Assembly (NCBI RefSeq): GCF_018861125.1
Contig: NZ_JAHKQN010000013.1
Span: 451,464 to 515,463, forward strand
Length of the DNA stretch: 64,000 nucleotides
Direction: 5' to 3'
Source: Cellulophaga baltica
GTDB lineage: Bacteria > Bacteroidota > Bacteroidia > Flavobacteriales > Flavobacteriaceae
Under the pieces are notes generated by a model, which was not told the DNA's origin, did no database searches, and worked only from the letters and a program-made list of their open reading frames with translations. Made by a program: the position numbers and the translations under genes. Shown one piece after another: positions 18,657 to 27,124 of the stretch. Position 1 is the first letter of the stretch. Every line of letters starts with the position of its first letter.

Positions 18657-19523
18657 ATGGATACCAAAGATTTATTAAAAAAAGTTCGCAAAATTGAGAT
18701 AAAGACACGTCGTCTTTCCGACCATGTTTTTGGTGGGGAATATCACTCTACCTTTAAAGGTCGTGGTATGACGTTTAGCGAAGTACGCCAATACCAATTT
18801 GGTGATGATGTTCGTGCGATTGATTGGAACGTTACTGCACGTTACAACGAACCTTATATTAAAGTTTTTGAAGAAGAACGCGAACTTACCATGATGCTTA
18901 TGGTAGATGTTAGTGGCTCTGAAATATTTGGTAGTAGCAACCAATTTAAAAATGAAATTATTACTGAAATTGCTGCAACTTTAGCTTTTTCTGCATTACA
19001 GAATAATGATAAAATTGGAGTACTCTTATTCTCTGATCAAGTAGAACTTTTTATTCCTCCTAAAAAAGGAAAAAGTCATGTATTACGCATTATTAGAGAA
19101 CTCATAGAGTTCAAACCTAAAAGTAAAAAAACTGATTTAGCAGTAGCATTAAAGTATTTAACCAATATACTTAAGAAAAAAGCAATTGTATTTGTATTGT
19201 CTGATTTTATAACAGATGATTATTTACAAACCTTAAGAATTACTGGTAAAAAACACGATGTTACAGGTATTCGTATTTATGATGAACGTGAAGAAACCAT
19301 ACCTAATATTGGAATGGTACAAATGGAAGATACAGAAACTGGAGAACTTCAATTAGTAAACACACAATCAAAAACAGTACGACAGAACTATAGTAAATAT
19401 TACCAAGAACGTGTAAACTATTTTCAAAGTACATTTTCAAAATCTGGTTGTGGTACTTTAAGCTGTCGTGTTGACGAGAGCTACGTAAAAAAATTATTAG
19501 GCTATTTTAAGCGAAGAGGATAA
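18657..19523 (+). CDS. DUF58 domain protein (Bat operon)
   Basis: 288 residues. Contains the DUF58 hallmark FKGRGMTFSEVRQYQFGDDV-type segment with DVRAIDWNVTAR, followed by a VWA-like fold with a metal-site-like DVSGS (MLMVDVSGSEIFG). DUF58 proteins accompany MoxR ATPases and are presumed adaptors or substrates. Its last base overlaps the ATG of the next gene (TAATG at 19521-19525), which supports tight cotranslation. Cytosolic; no signal peptide or membrane helix. Confidence 0.93.
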   Translation: MDTKDLLKKVRKIEIKTRRLSDHVFGGEYHSTFKGRGMTFSEVRQYQFGDDVRAIDWNVTARYNEPYIKVFEEERELTMMLMVDVSGSEIFGSSNQFKNEIITEIAATLAFSALQNNDKIGVLLFSDQVELFIPPKKGKSHVLRIIRELIEFKPKSKKTDLAVALKYLTNILKKKAIVFVLSDFITDDYLQTLRITGKKHDVTGIRIYDEREETIPNIGMVQMEDTETGELQLVNTQSKTVRQNYSKYYQERVNYFQSTFSKSGCGTLSCRVDESYVKKLLGYFKRRG

Positions 19524-21172
19524 TGAATAGTAATTATGAAAAATTAAAGCTGAGAAATATAAAATCGTTATTTAAACGATTAACTTTTCTATGCCTAATT
19601 TTCACTACAACTTTCGGTTTTTCACAAACCGTAAAATCAGAAGTAGATGTTAGTTCAATAAAAATAGGTGAACAAATAAACTTTATCGTAAATGTTGAGG
19701 CAAGCGAAACTGATAATGTTATTTTCCCTGAAGGACAGACATTTGCACCATTAGAAATGGTGGAATCTTTTGCCACCGACACCATTAAAGAAGATGCAAA
19801 ATTTACTTTAATTAAAAAGTACGCTTTAACACAATTTGATTCGGGTTCATATACTTTACCACGACAACAAATTACAATTAACGAAAAACCGTTTTTTACA
19901 GACTCCCTTCGAATAGATGTAAATACTCTAGTTGTTGATACATTGGCTCAAAAAATGTACGATATAAAAGACATTACTAATGTTGAAAAAACGAGTACAT
20001 TTCCATGGGCATGGGTTTTAGGTGTTATTATAGCACTTGCTATAATTGGTGGATTACTTTATTGGTTCGTTTGGCGAAAAAAGACCCTTACTGAAGAAGA
20101 AAAAGTTGCTTTATTACCACCGTACGATCGTGCAATGCTTGAACTTAAAAAATTAGAGAATTCTAAATATTTAATTCAAGATGAATACAAACAGTATTAT
20201 TCTGAATTAACTGATATTGTTCGTTCTTATTTAGAGGAAGATGTTCATATTTCGGCATTAGAAAGTACAACAGACCAGCTTATTGAAAAGTTAGAAATGC
20301 TTAAAGATGCTGGAAACTTAAAAATTGATGATGATACTTTAAATCAATTTAAGAGAATATTACAAACATCTGATTTAGTGAAGTTCGCTAAATCAAAACC
20401 AGACACGTCTATTGCTGAACAAGACAGAAAATCTATAGAAAATATTGTCACTAAAACTAAAGATGCTATTCCTCCACCAACAGAAGAAGAGTTGTTACAG
20501 CGTGAAGAATACCTTGAAGAATTAGAACGCAAAAAGCAACGTAGAAAAGTTAATATTACTATTATTACGATAGCCTCAATAGTGGTTATAGCATTAGGTG
20601 TATGTATTAAATATTTTGGTTTTAATTATATAAAAGACACAGTATTTGGTCACCCAACTAAAGAACTATTAGAGAGTGATTGGGTAGCGAGTTCTTACGG
20701 TTATCCACCAATAAGTATTGAAACACCTAAAGTATTACTACGTCAGAAAATAGAATTACCTGCTGAAGCAAAAGCGAGTATTAAAGAATATCAAATGTTC
20801 TTTTACAACAGTGCTTTAGATCTTTTTAGTATTGGCGTTACATCAACTACTTTAAAACAAGAAATTGAACCTAATATTGAGCAGTCTGTAGATTTATTCT
20901 TAAAAGATTTAGAAAGCAAAGGTGCTAAAAATATCACCACTAAATCTGAAGAATTTATTACAAAATCAGGCGTTAAAGGATTAAAATCTTACGGCTCAGG
21001 AATGTTTAAAGTACCTGGTTCTGATGAACTAGTAAATGGAAAGTACACCATATTAACTTTTGCAGGCAAAGGTTTTCAACAACAAGTATTATTAACTTGG
21101 TTAGATGGCGACACCTATGCCGAAGAAATTGTAAATCGCATAATAACTAGTGTAGAAGTTAAAACAGAATAA
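19523..21172 (+). CDS. BatD-like membrane protein between DUF58 and BatA
   Basis: 549 residues. Signal peptide (about 15-36, ending GFSQ), then a periplasmic Ig-like region resembling the BatD N-terminus (SSIKIGEQINFIVNV). A membrane helix follows at about 163-188 (WAWVLGVIIALAIIGGLLYW), then a charged cytosolic stretch with PYDRAMLELKKLE and DIVRSYLEED and coiled-coil character (about 190-345). A second membrane helix (about 347-370) leads to a C-terminal exported domain. The LEKLE/RxYLE-type cytosolic part is shared with BatD and DUF4381-like proteins of MoxR operons. Four bases separate it from batA. Confidence 0.75.
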   Translation: MNSNYEKLKLRNIKSLFKRLTFLCLIFTTTFGFSQTVKSEVDVSSIKIGEQINFIVNVEASETDNVIFPEGQTFAPLEMVESFATDTIKEDAKFTLIKKYALTQFDSGSYTLPRQQITINEKPFFTDSLRIDVNTLVVDTLAQKMYDIKDITNVEKTSTFPWAWVLGVIIALAIIGGLLYWFVWRKKTLTEEEKVALLPPYDRAMLELKKLENSKYLIQDEYKQYYSELTDIVRSYLEEDVHISALESTTDQLIEKLEMLKDAGNLKIDDDTLNQFKRILQTSDLVKFAKSKPDTSIAEQDRKSIENIVTKTKDAIPPPTEEELLQREEYLEELERKKQRRKVNITIITIASIVVIALGVCIKYFGFNYIKDTVFGHPTKELLESDWVASSYGYPPISIETPKVLLRQKIELPAEAKASIKEYQMFFYNSALDLFSIGVTSTTLKQEIEPNIEQSVDLFLKDLESKGAKNITTKSEEFITKSGVKGLKSYGSGMFKVPGSDELVNGKYTILTFAGKGFQQQVLLTWLDGDTYAEEIVNRIITSVEVKTE

Positions 21173-21175
21173 AAA

Positions 21176-22174
21176 ATGCTGAATAATATAGAATTTGCTA
21201 ATCCAGAATTTTTTTGGTTGTTTTTACTACTTCCATTGGCTGTGGTTTGGTATATATTTAAGCGAAAAAATGAAACGTCATCTTTAAAAATTGCCTCAAT
21301 AAAAGGGTTTTCAACAGATAGTCTTTTGCCTAAGTTAAAACCATTATTATTTGCACTACGCATATTGGCATTGGCCTCAATAATAGTAGCTTTAGCAAGG
21401 CCACAAACTGAAGATGTTTCAACACAAACAAAAACAACTAGTGGTATTGATATTGTTATTTCAATAGATGTATCATCAAGTATGCTCGCCCGTGACTTAA
21501 AACCAAACCGATTAGCTGCGCTAAAAAAAGTAGCCGGTAATTTTATTAAAGAACGCCCAAGTGACAGAATAGGTTTAGTTGCGTATGCAGGTGAAAGCTA
21601 TACCAAAACTCCAATTACAAGTGATAAGTCTATCGTATTAAATTCATTAAGTGAAATTACATATGGTACTCTTGAAGATGGTACTGCAATTGGTATGGGA
21701 CTGGCTACATCAGTTAACAGATTAAAAGAAAGTAAAGCGATAAGTAAAGTTATAATTCTACTTACTGATGGTGTAAACAATTCTGGTTTTATAGAACCAC
21801 AGACTGCTGCAGAACTGGCTGTAGAATATGGCATAAAAACATATACTATTGGTTTGGGTACAAACGGCAATGCATTATCGCCAATAGCTTATAATAATGA
21901 TGGTTCATTTAGGTACGGAATGCGCCCCGTAGAAATAGACGAAGAACTTCTTGAAACTATAGCAGAAGCTACTGGAGGAACGTACTTTAGAGCTACCGAT
22001 AATGAAAGCTTACAAGATATTTACGACGAAATTAATAAGTTAGAAAAAACTGAAATAGAAGAGTTTAAGTATACTAAATACGAAGAAAAATACCGTGTGT
22101 GGTTATTAATAGCAGGGTTGTTATTAGTTATTGAATGGGTATTGCGTAACACTATTTTTAGAAGTTTTATTTAG
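21176..22174 (+). CDS. batA: BatA, von Willebrand factor A membrane protein
   Basis: 332 residues. Two N-terminal membrane helices (FFWLFLLLPLAVVWYIF and FALRILALASIIVALA) precede a VWA domain with an intact MIDAS: DVSSS (in ISIDVSSSMLARD), Thr in GTAIGMG and Asp in LLTDGVNNSG. A C-terminal membrane helix ends the protein. Bacteroidota BatA is placed in the inner membrane with the VWA domain probably periplasmic, forming a complex with BatB and others. Historically linked to 'Bacteroides aerotolerance'; the molecular role remains unsettled. Confidence 0.95.
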   Translation: MLNNIEFANPEFFWLFLLLPLAVVWYIFKRKNETSSLKIASIKGFSTDSLLPKLKPLLFALRILALASIIVALARPQTEDVSTQTKTTSGIDIVISIDVSSSMLARDLKPNRLAALKKVAGNFIKERPSDRIGLVAYAGESYTKTPITSDKSIVLNSLSEITYGTLEDGTAIGMGLATSVNRLKESKAISKVIILLTDGVNNSGFIEPQTAAELAVEYGIKTYTIGLGTNGNALSPIAYNNDGSFRYGMRPVEIDEELLETIAEATGGTYFRATDNESLQDIYDEINKLEKTEIEEFKYTKYEEKYRVWLLIAGLLLVIEWVLRNTIFRSFI

Positions 22175-22193
22175 GAAAAGACGAAGAAGTAAA

Positions 22194-23240
22194 ATGATTC
22201 AATTAGAAGAAAAAATATATTTTTATTTGTTGTTCATCATCCCTGTTGTTGTGGTGCTTTTTGTACTATTACAATTATGGAAGCGTAGCACACAGAAAAA
22301 ATTTGGTGATTTAGCACTTCTAAAAAGGCTAACACCAAACAAATCTATATTTAAATCTACACTTAAGCTTATTCTATTCCTAATAGGTTTATCATTATTA
22401 ATAATTGGTCTTGTAAACCCTAAAATTGGCACAAAACTTGAAACAGTAAAAAGAGAAGGTGTTGATATAGTTTTTGCTGTCGATGTTTCAAAAAGTATGC
22501 TTGCTGAAGATATTGCGCCAAATAGATTGGAAAAAGGAAAACGTTTAGTTTCTGAAATTATCAATCAACTAGGAAGTGACCGTATTGGTATTATTGCATA
22601 TGCCGCACAAGCATACCCGCAATTACCAATTACTACAGATTATGGTGCTGCAAAAATGTTTTTGCAAAGTATGAATACTGACATGCTTTCATCACAAGGC
22701 ACAGCAATTAATGAAGCTGTAAATTTAGCTTCAACATATTTTGATGATGACCAACAAACCAACCGAGTTCTTTTTATAATTTCTGATGGCGAAGATCATG
22801 CGGAAGGGACTACAGATGCAGCAATTGAAAAAGCTGTTGAAGAAGGTATTCGAGTTTATACAATAGGTGTTGGAAAAACTAAAGGTGCTCCAATACCGCT
22901 AAAAAGAAATGGCGTTGTTGAAAGCCTAAAGAAAGATATGAATGGTGATGTCGTAATTACCAAGTTAAATGAAGCTATACTAAAAGAAATTGCTCAAGAA
23001 GGTAATGGAGAATATGTTAATGGTGATAATACAAAAGAAGCCGTTAATTATATAAAAGACAAGCTAAATCAAATGGATAAAAAAGAGTTTGAAGCTAAGC
23101 AATTTGCTGAATATAAAGACCAATTTCAATGGTTTGTAGCTTTCGGATTTTTAATACTATTTATTGATGTTTTTGTTTTAGACAGAAAAACAAAATGGCT
23201 TAGAAAACTTAATTTATTTAACGAAAAGAAAAATAAGTAA
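22194..23240 (+). CDS. batB: BatB, von Willebrand factor A membrane protein
   Basis: 348 residues from the ATG at 22194 (MIQLEEKIYFYLLF), 19 bases after batA. Same architecture as BatA: two N-terminal membrane helices (YFYLLFIIPVVVVLFVLL and LILFLIGLSLLIIGLV), then a VWA domain with MIDAS DVSKS, GTAINEA and IISDGEDHAEG. A C-terminal helix (FVAFGFLILFIDVFVL) is followed by a basic tail. BatA and BatB are clear paralogues side by side, as in other Bacteroidota. Confidence 0.95.
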   Translation: MIQLEEKIYFYLLFIIPVVVVLFVLLQLWKRSTQKKFGDLALLKRLTPNKSIFKSTLKLILFLIGLSLLIIGLVNPKIGTKLETVKREGVDIVFAVDVSKSMLAEDIAPNRLEKGKRLVSEIINQLGSDRIGIIAYAAQAYPQLPITTDYGAAKMFLQSMNTDMLSSQGTAINEAVNLASTYFDDDQQTNRVLFIISDGEDHAEGTTDAAIEKAVEEGIRVYTIGVGKTKGAPIPLKRNGVVESLKKDMNGDVVITKLNEAILKEIAQEGNGEYVNGDNTKEAVNYIKDKLNQMDKKEFEAKQFAEYKDQFQWFVAFGFLILFIDVFVLDRKTKWLRKLNLFNEKKNK

Positions 23241-23241
23241 C

Positions 23242-24135
23242 ATGAAAAATATTGTATCAGTACTACTACTTCTTGTTGCAAGTTTTACGAACGCTCAACA
23301 AACTAAAGAAGAACAAGAAGAGCAACGTTTAAAAGAATTACAAGAATCTAAAAATTATACCTGGGATGGTAATAAGGCATTATCAGAAAAAGATTTTGTA
23401 AATGCCGAAGCCGATTATAGAAAAGCTATTTCTTTAAGCAACGAAAACGCTGTAGCACCTTACAATTTAGGAAACGCATATTATTTAAACGAAACATACA
23501 ATGAAGCTTTTTCTCGATACAAACAAGCGGGAGAATTGGCAACAAGCAAAGTTGAAAAACATAAAGCTTATCACAACATGGGTAATGTTTTTATGAAAGA
23601 AAAACAATACGAAAAAGCAGTTGAAGCATATAAACAAGCTTTAAGAAATGACCCAAAAGACGAAGAAACTCGCTACAATTTAGCTTTAGCACAAGAAATG
23701 CTTAAAAAACAGCAAGAGGAAGACCAAAAAAATCAAGATCAGAATCAAGATAACAAAGATCAGGAAAATAAGGACGACCAAAAAGACGAAAACGAAGAAA
23801 ATAAAGACGGAGAAGGAGAAGACAAAGAAGGCGATAAGGGCGACGAAAAAGAAGAAGATAAAAAAGATAAAGGAGACGAAGGCGATAAAGGCGACGAAAA
23901 AGAAGAAGATAAAAAAGACGGAGAAGGAGATAAAAAGGAAGACAAAAAAGATAAAGGTGACAAACCTGAAGATGGTAAAGGAGAAGGGAAACCTGAACAA
24001 AGACCTAGTCAATTATCCCCACAGCAAGTACAAAATCTCTTAGAAGCAATGCAAAACGAAGAGAAAAAAGTACAAGAAAAAATGGATGCTAAAAAAGTAA
24101 AAGGAGTAAAAACCAAAAACGAAAAAGATTGGTAA
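23242..24135 (+). CDS. batC: BatC, TPR protein with charged repeat tail
   Basis: 297 residues. Signal peptide (MKNIVSVLLLLVASFTNAQ), then about three tetratricopeptide repeats (residues 35-155, with AYYNLGNAYY-like units such as APYNLGNAYYLNE and AYHNMGNVFMKEKQYEKA). A long Lys/Glu/Asp/Gly-rich low-complexity segment (about 155-250) and a short conserved C-terminus, SPQQVQNLLEAMQNEEKKVQ, follow. The low-complexity part holds a 17-residue tandem repeat (see the repeat entry). TPR domains suggest a scaffolding role in the Bat complex. The stop overlaps the batD start (TAATG). Confidence 0.92.
   Translation: MKNIVSVLLLLVASFTNAQQTKEEQEEQRLKELQESKNYTWDGNKALSEKDFVNAEADYRKAISLSNENAVAPYNLGNAYYLNETYNEAFSRYKQAGELATSKVEKHKAYHNMGNVFMKEKQYEKAVEAYKQALRNDPKDEETRYNLALAQEMLKKQQEEDQKNQDQNQDNKDQENKDDQKDENEENKDGEGEDKEGDKGDEKEEDKKDKGDEGDKGDEKEEDKKDGEGDKKEDKKDKGDKPEDGKGEGKPEQRPSQLSPQQVQNLLEAMQNEEKKVQEKMDAKKVKGVKTKNEKDW
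23827..23918 (+). repeat. 51-base tandem repeat inside batC
   Basis: A 41-base stretch beginning at 23827 recurs nearly exactly at 23878 (offset 51 bases, 17 codons). The encoded unit is EGDKGDEKEEDKKD followed by three variable residues. It lies in a strongly purine-rich tract and keeps frame, so copy number could change by slippage without breaking the gene. Confidence 0.75.
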
Positions 24136-25910
24136 TGCAATTCACATTAAAAAATAATATTGCACTTCTATGTTTATTGTTTTTCGCTTTTCAAATACAA
24201 GCGCAAGACGATGAAGTAAGCTTTGACATGTCTGTAAGTAAATCAAAATTAGGTTTAAACGAACGTCTGAGAGTTGATTTTGCTATGAATTATGATGGCG
24301 ATAATTTCACACCTCCTGATTTTAATGGATTTAATGTTGTTATGGGTCCTGCTCAATCAATTAGAAACTCTTGGGTAAACGGTGTTAGGTCTTACTCAAA
24401 AACGTATTCTTATACTCTAGTACCAACATCTCAAGGGAAACATACGATTGGTCAAGCTTCCATAATTATAAAAGGAAAAGAATATAAATCTATAGCTAAA
24501 GATATTTTAGTAACTGCAGCAGTAAAAGACCCTAACGCTCCACCTTCCGCTTCATCAATTGCAGGCGATAATTTACATTTAGTTGCTGAAGTATCAAAAG
24601 CAAACCCTTATTTAAATGAAGCTGTATCTGTTGTTTACAAACTATATGTGAGTAACTCAATAAACGTTAGTAATTTTAGACCTCTTGACAACCCTAAATA
24701 CAATAATTTTTGGAGTCAAGATATGCCTGTAAAGCAATATAATATTGAAGAAGGTACATACGAAGGAAAACCATACAAGTTTGTAACTCTAAAACGAGTT
24801 GTTTTATATCCTCAAAAAACAGGTAAGTTAGATATTGAACCATTATCCTTAGAAGTTTCGGTTGATGTACCATCAGGCAGAAGAGACTTTTTTGGTAGAC
24901 CATTATATACATCAACAAATAAAAATGTATCTGCTGGTAGTAGAACAATTAATGTAAAGCCGTTACCTACGAAAGATAAACCTGAAAACTTTAGTGGTGC
25001 CGTTGGCGAATATACATTTTCAGTTACAACAAACAAAACAGCTTTAAATGCATCAGAGTCATTACAGGCAACTGTTGAAGTAAGTGGGTCTGGAAACTTA
25101 AAACTTTTTCAATTACCTGAACCAAGTTTACCAAGTTCTTTAGAGGTTTACGAACCTGAATTTGAAGAAGATGTAAGAACTACTATTAGCGGTATGACGG
25201 GTAGTGTTAGAAACAACTATACAATCGTACCATCATACAAAGGTAAATACCCAATACCTACTATTTCATTCACATACTTTAACCCTAAAACAGGAAAGTA
25301 TGTTAGCTTAAAATCTGATGAAATTTTAATTAATGTAATAAATGGGCCTTTAAATAGTGCTTCTAGCACAAGCACTAAAGAAGATAAACAGTCCGTAATT
25401 ACAACTGGTGATCAGTTTCAATTTATTAAGCTGAAAACTAATTTACAATCTAAAAATTCTAATTTCTTTTTTAATACAACTTCATATTTCTTGTGGTTAT
25501 TACTACCATTATTATTAATTCCAATAGCAATTATTTTCGGTAAAAAGAGAGAAGCTATACGTAATGATGTAACTGGCAACAAAATTAGAAGAGCTAATAA
25601 ATTATCAAGAAAATATTTATCTGCCGCTAAAAAATCATTAGGGAACAAAGAGTTGTTTTATATTGCTTTAGAAAAAGCTTTACACAATTATTTAAAAGCT
25701 AAGCTTAAAATTGAAACATCAGAATTTAGTAAAGATAAAATTTCTGAATTATTAGAAGAAAAAAAGGTAGATACTGTTACTTCTGAAGGTTTTATTTCAT
25801 TATTGAAAAATTGTGAAATGGCACGTTATAGCCCGTTTTCAAATGTTCAAATGCAACACGATTATACAAAAGCAAGTGAAGTGATTAACGCTATGGACAA
25901 GCAATTATAA
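24135..25910 (+). CDS. batD: BatD, oxygen-tolerance family membrane protein
   Basis: 591 residues from the ATG at 24135, which overlaps the batC stop by one base; a TTG two codons earlier is possible but less likely. Signal peptide (ending QIQAQ), then several periplasmic Ig-like domains (about 25-430) typical of BatD, with SKLGLNERLRVDF and SQGKHTIGQASI. A membrane helix at about 455-475 (FLWLLLPLLLIPIAIIF) is followed by a cytosolic helical tail with ALEKALHNYLKAKLKIE. Its N-terminal organisation parallels the 549-residue protein upstream, so the operon carries two BatD-related proteins. Confidence 0.93.
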   Translation: MQFTLKNNIALLCLLFFAFQIQAQDDEVSFDMSVSKSKLGLNERLRVDFAMNYDGDNFTPPDFNGFNVVMGPAQSIRNSWVNGVRSYSKTYSYTLVPTSQGKHTIGQASIIIKGKEYKSIAKDILVTAAVKDPNAPPSASSIAGDNLHLVAEVSKANPYLNEAVSVVYKLYVSNSINVSNFRPLDNPKYNNFWSQDMPVKQYNIEEGTYEGKPYKFVTLKRVVLYPQKTGKLDIEPLSLEVSVDVPSGRRDFFGRPLYTSTNKNVSAGSRTINVKPLPTKDKPENFSGAVGEYTFSVTTNKTALNASESLQATVEVSGSGNLKLFQLPEPSLPSSLEVYEPEFEEDVRTTISGMTGSVRNNYTIVPSYKGKYPIPTISFTYFNPKTGKYVSLKSDEILINVINGPLNSASSTSTKEDKQSVITTGDQFQFIKLKTNLQSKNSNFFFNTTSYFLWLLLPLLLIPIAIIFGKKREAIRNDVTGNKIRRANKLSRKYLSAAKKSLGNKELFYIALEKALHNYLKAKLKIETSEFSKDKISELLEEKKVDTVTSEGFISLLKNCEMARYSPFSNVQMQHDYTKASEVINAMDKQL

Positions 25911-25921
25911 AAAGAATAAAA

Positions 25922-26680
25922 ATGAAAAAAATACTATTCATATTTATATTATTCATTGGTTGCTTTGGTTTTTCTCAAAATGAAGCACTATTTAAAAAAG
26001 CTAATAAAGCTTACAATACCGGAGATTATGATGTAGCTGCTAAGAATTATTTAAAAATAATAGAGAACGGCGAACATTCAGCAGAGTTATATTTTAATTT
26101 AGGAAACGTTTATTATAAACAAAATCAAATTGCACCTAGTATTTACTATTTTGAAAAAGCATTATTATTAAAGCCAAATGATAAGGATATAAAAAACAAT
26201 TTAGCATATGCTCAAAATATGGCTTTAGATGCTATTGAGGTATTGCCAAAAACTGGTTTATCAAGAATTTACAGAAGTCTTACTTCATATTTCACTTTTG
26301 ATCAATGGGCTTACACCAGTATTGGTCTAATGTTTTTATTTATTATAGGTTATTTATTGTATTACTTTTTAAATTATGCTACTCAAAAAAGAATTGCTTT
26401 TGTAGGTAGTATTATCTGTTTACTATTAAGTATTGCAACCATTCTTATTGCTTATATTGAGTATAACACTTTTAAATCAGACCAACCTGCTATAGTTTTT
26501 GACAAAGAGGTTATTATTAAATCTGAACCTAATAATAGTAGCCAAGAAACGTTTAGATTACATCAAGGAACTAAAGTTAATGTGATTGAAAACTTAAATG
26601 ATTGGCAAAAAATTAAAATTGCCGACGGAAAAACTGGTTGGTTAACTTCAGAAAGTATCAAATTACTTAAAGATATTTAA
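25922..26680 (+). CDS. batE: BatE, TPR and SH3-like membrane protein
   Basis: 252 residues. Signal peptide (MKKILFIFILFIGCFGFSQ), two or three TPR units (about 22-100, with LYFNLGNVYYKQNQIAPSIY), and two membrane helices (about 138-155 and 160-180). A C-terminal bacterial SH3-like domain (about 190-252) contains KINV-type strands and ends DGKTGWLTSESIKLL. This is the standard BatE layout and the last gene of the Bat operon. 11 bases after batD. Confidence 0.92.
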   Translation: MKKILFIFILFIGCFGFSQNEALFKKANKAYNTGDYDVAAKNYLKIIENGEHSAELYFNLGNVYYKQNQIAPSIYYFEKALLLKPNDKDIKNNLAYAQNMALDAIEVLPKTGLSRIYRSLTSYFTFDQWAYTSIGLMFLFIIGYLLYYFLNYATQKRIAFVGSIICLLLSIATILIAYIEYNTFKSDQPAIVFDKEVIIKSEPNNSSQETFRLHQGTKVNVIENLNDWQKIKIADGKTGWLTSESIKLLKDI

Positions 26681-26687
26681 CGAAATA

Positions 26688-26720
26688 TTGAAAGTTTTTA
26701 TCAAATTGCATATATATTTG
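26688..26720 (+). promoter_or_regulatory. Bacteroidota-type promoter
   Basis: TTG at 26688-26690, 22 bases of spacer, then an exact TATATTTG (TAnnTTTG consensus) at 26713-26720. It sits nine bases ahead of the ATG of the His-rich small protein, suggesting the anion-transport module is transcribed separately from the Bat operon. Confidence 0.6.
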
Positions 26721-26728
26721 CAATTACT

Positions 26729-27043
26729 ATGAAGAATTTTTATAAAAATACATTACAAGCGTTGTTTCTTGTGTTATGGTTATTTGCCATAACAGGGCCA
26801 ACAATTAGCGCGTATTTAGATAAAGATTCAAAAGTTGTTGTTACCAATCTATCTGAAGAAGAACATCAAGAGCATGAGCACAACAAAAAGGAAAAAGATT
26901 TAGAAAAAATTTTTACTGACTATTTATTTTTAGCTACAGATGTAACAGCATTAAATATTAGCATACCTTCAAATTATTATTTTGGAGGAATCTCTTCACA
27001 CACACAAGACATTCAGGTACCACCACCCAAAGAAATAATTTAA
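26729..27043 (+). CDS. Small exported His-rich protein of unknown function
   Basis: 104 residues. An N-terminal hydrophobic segment (about 8-28, ALFLVLWLFAITGPTISAYL) is a signal peptide or anchor. After it comes a His/Glu cluster EEEHQEHEHNKKEKD (about 45-58), which could bind a metal ion, then a short region ending in PPPKEII. I do not recognise the family. It has its own promoter and lies 81 bases upstream of the SulP transporter, so it may work with the transporter or the zinc-dependent carbonic anhydrases downstream. Confidence 0.65.
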   Translation: MKNFYKNTLQALFLVLWLFAITGPTISAYLDKDSKVVVTNLSEEEHQEHEHNKKEKDLEKIFTDYLFLATDVTALNISIPSNYYFGGISSHTQDIQVPPPKEII

Positions 27044-27124
27044 TTTTAGTTAAATAAATTTAAATTCATTTCTTATTCATATTTGCTTCTATTTATTAAT
27101 AGAGCATAAATTATTATACATATT

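Noticed and set aside
23686-24012. Phe/Ser-rich frames on the minus strand of batC
   Set aside because: They result from reading the purine-rich charged repeat backwards; low complexity only.
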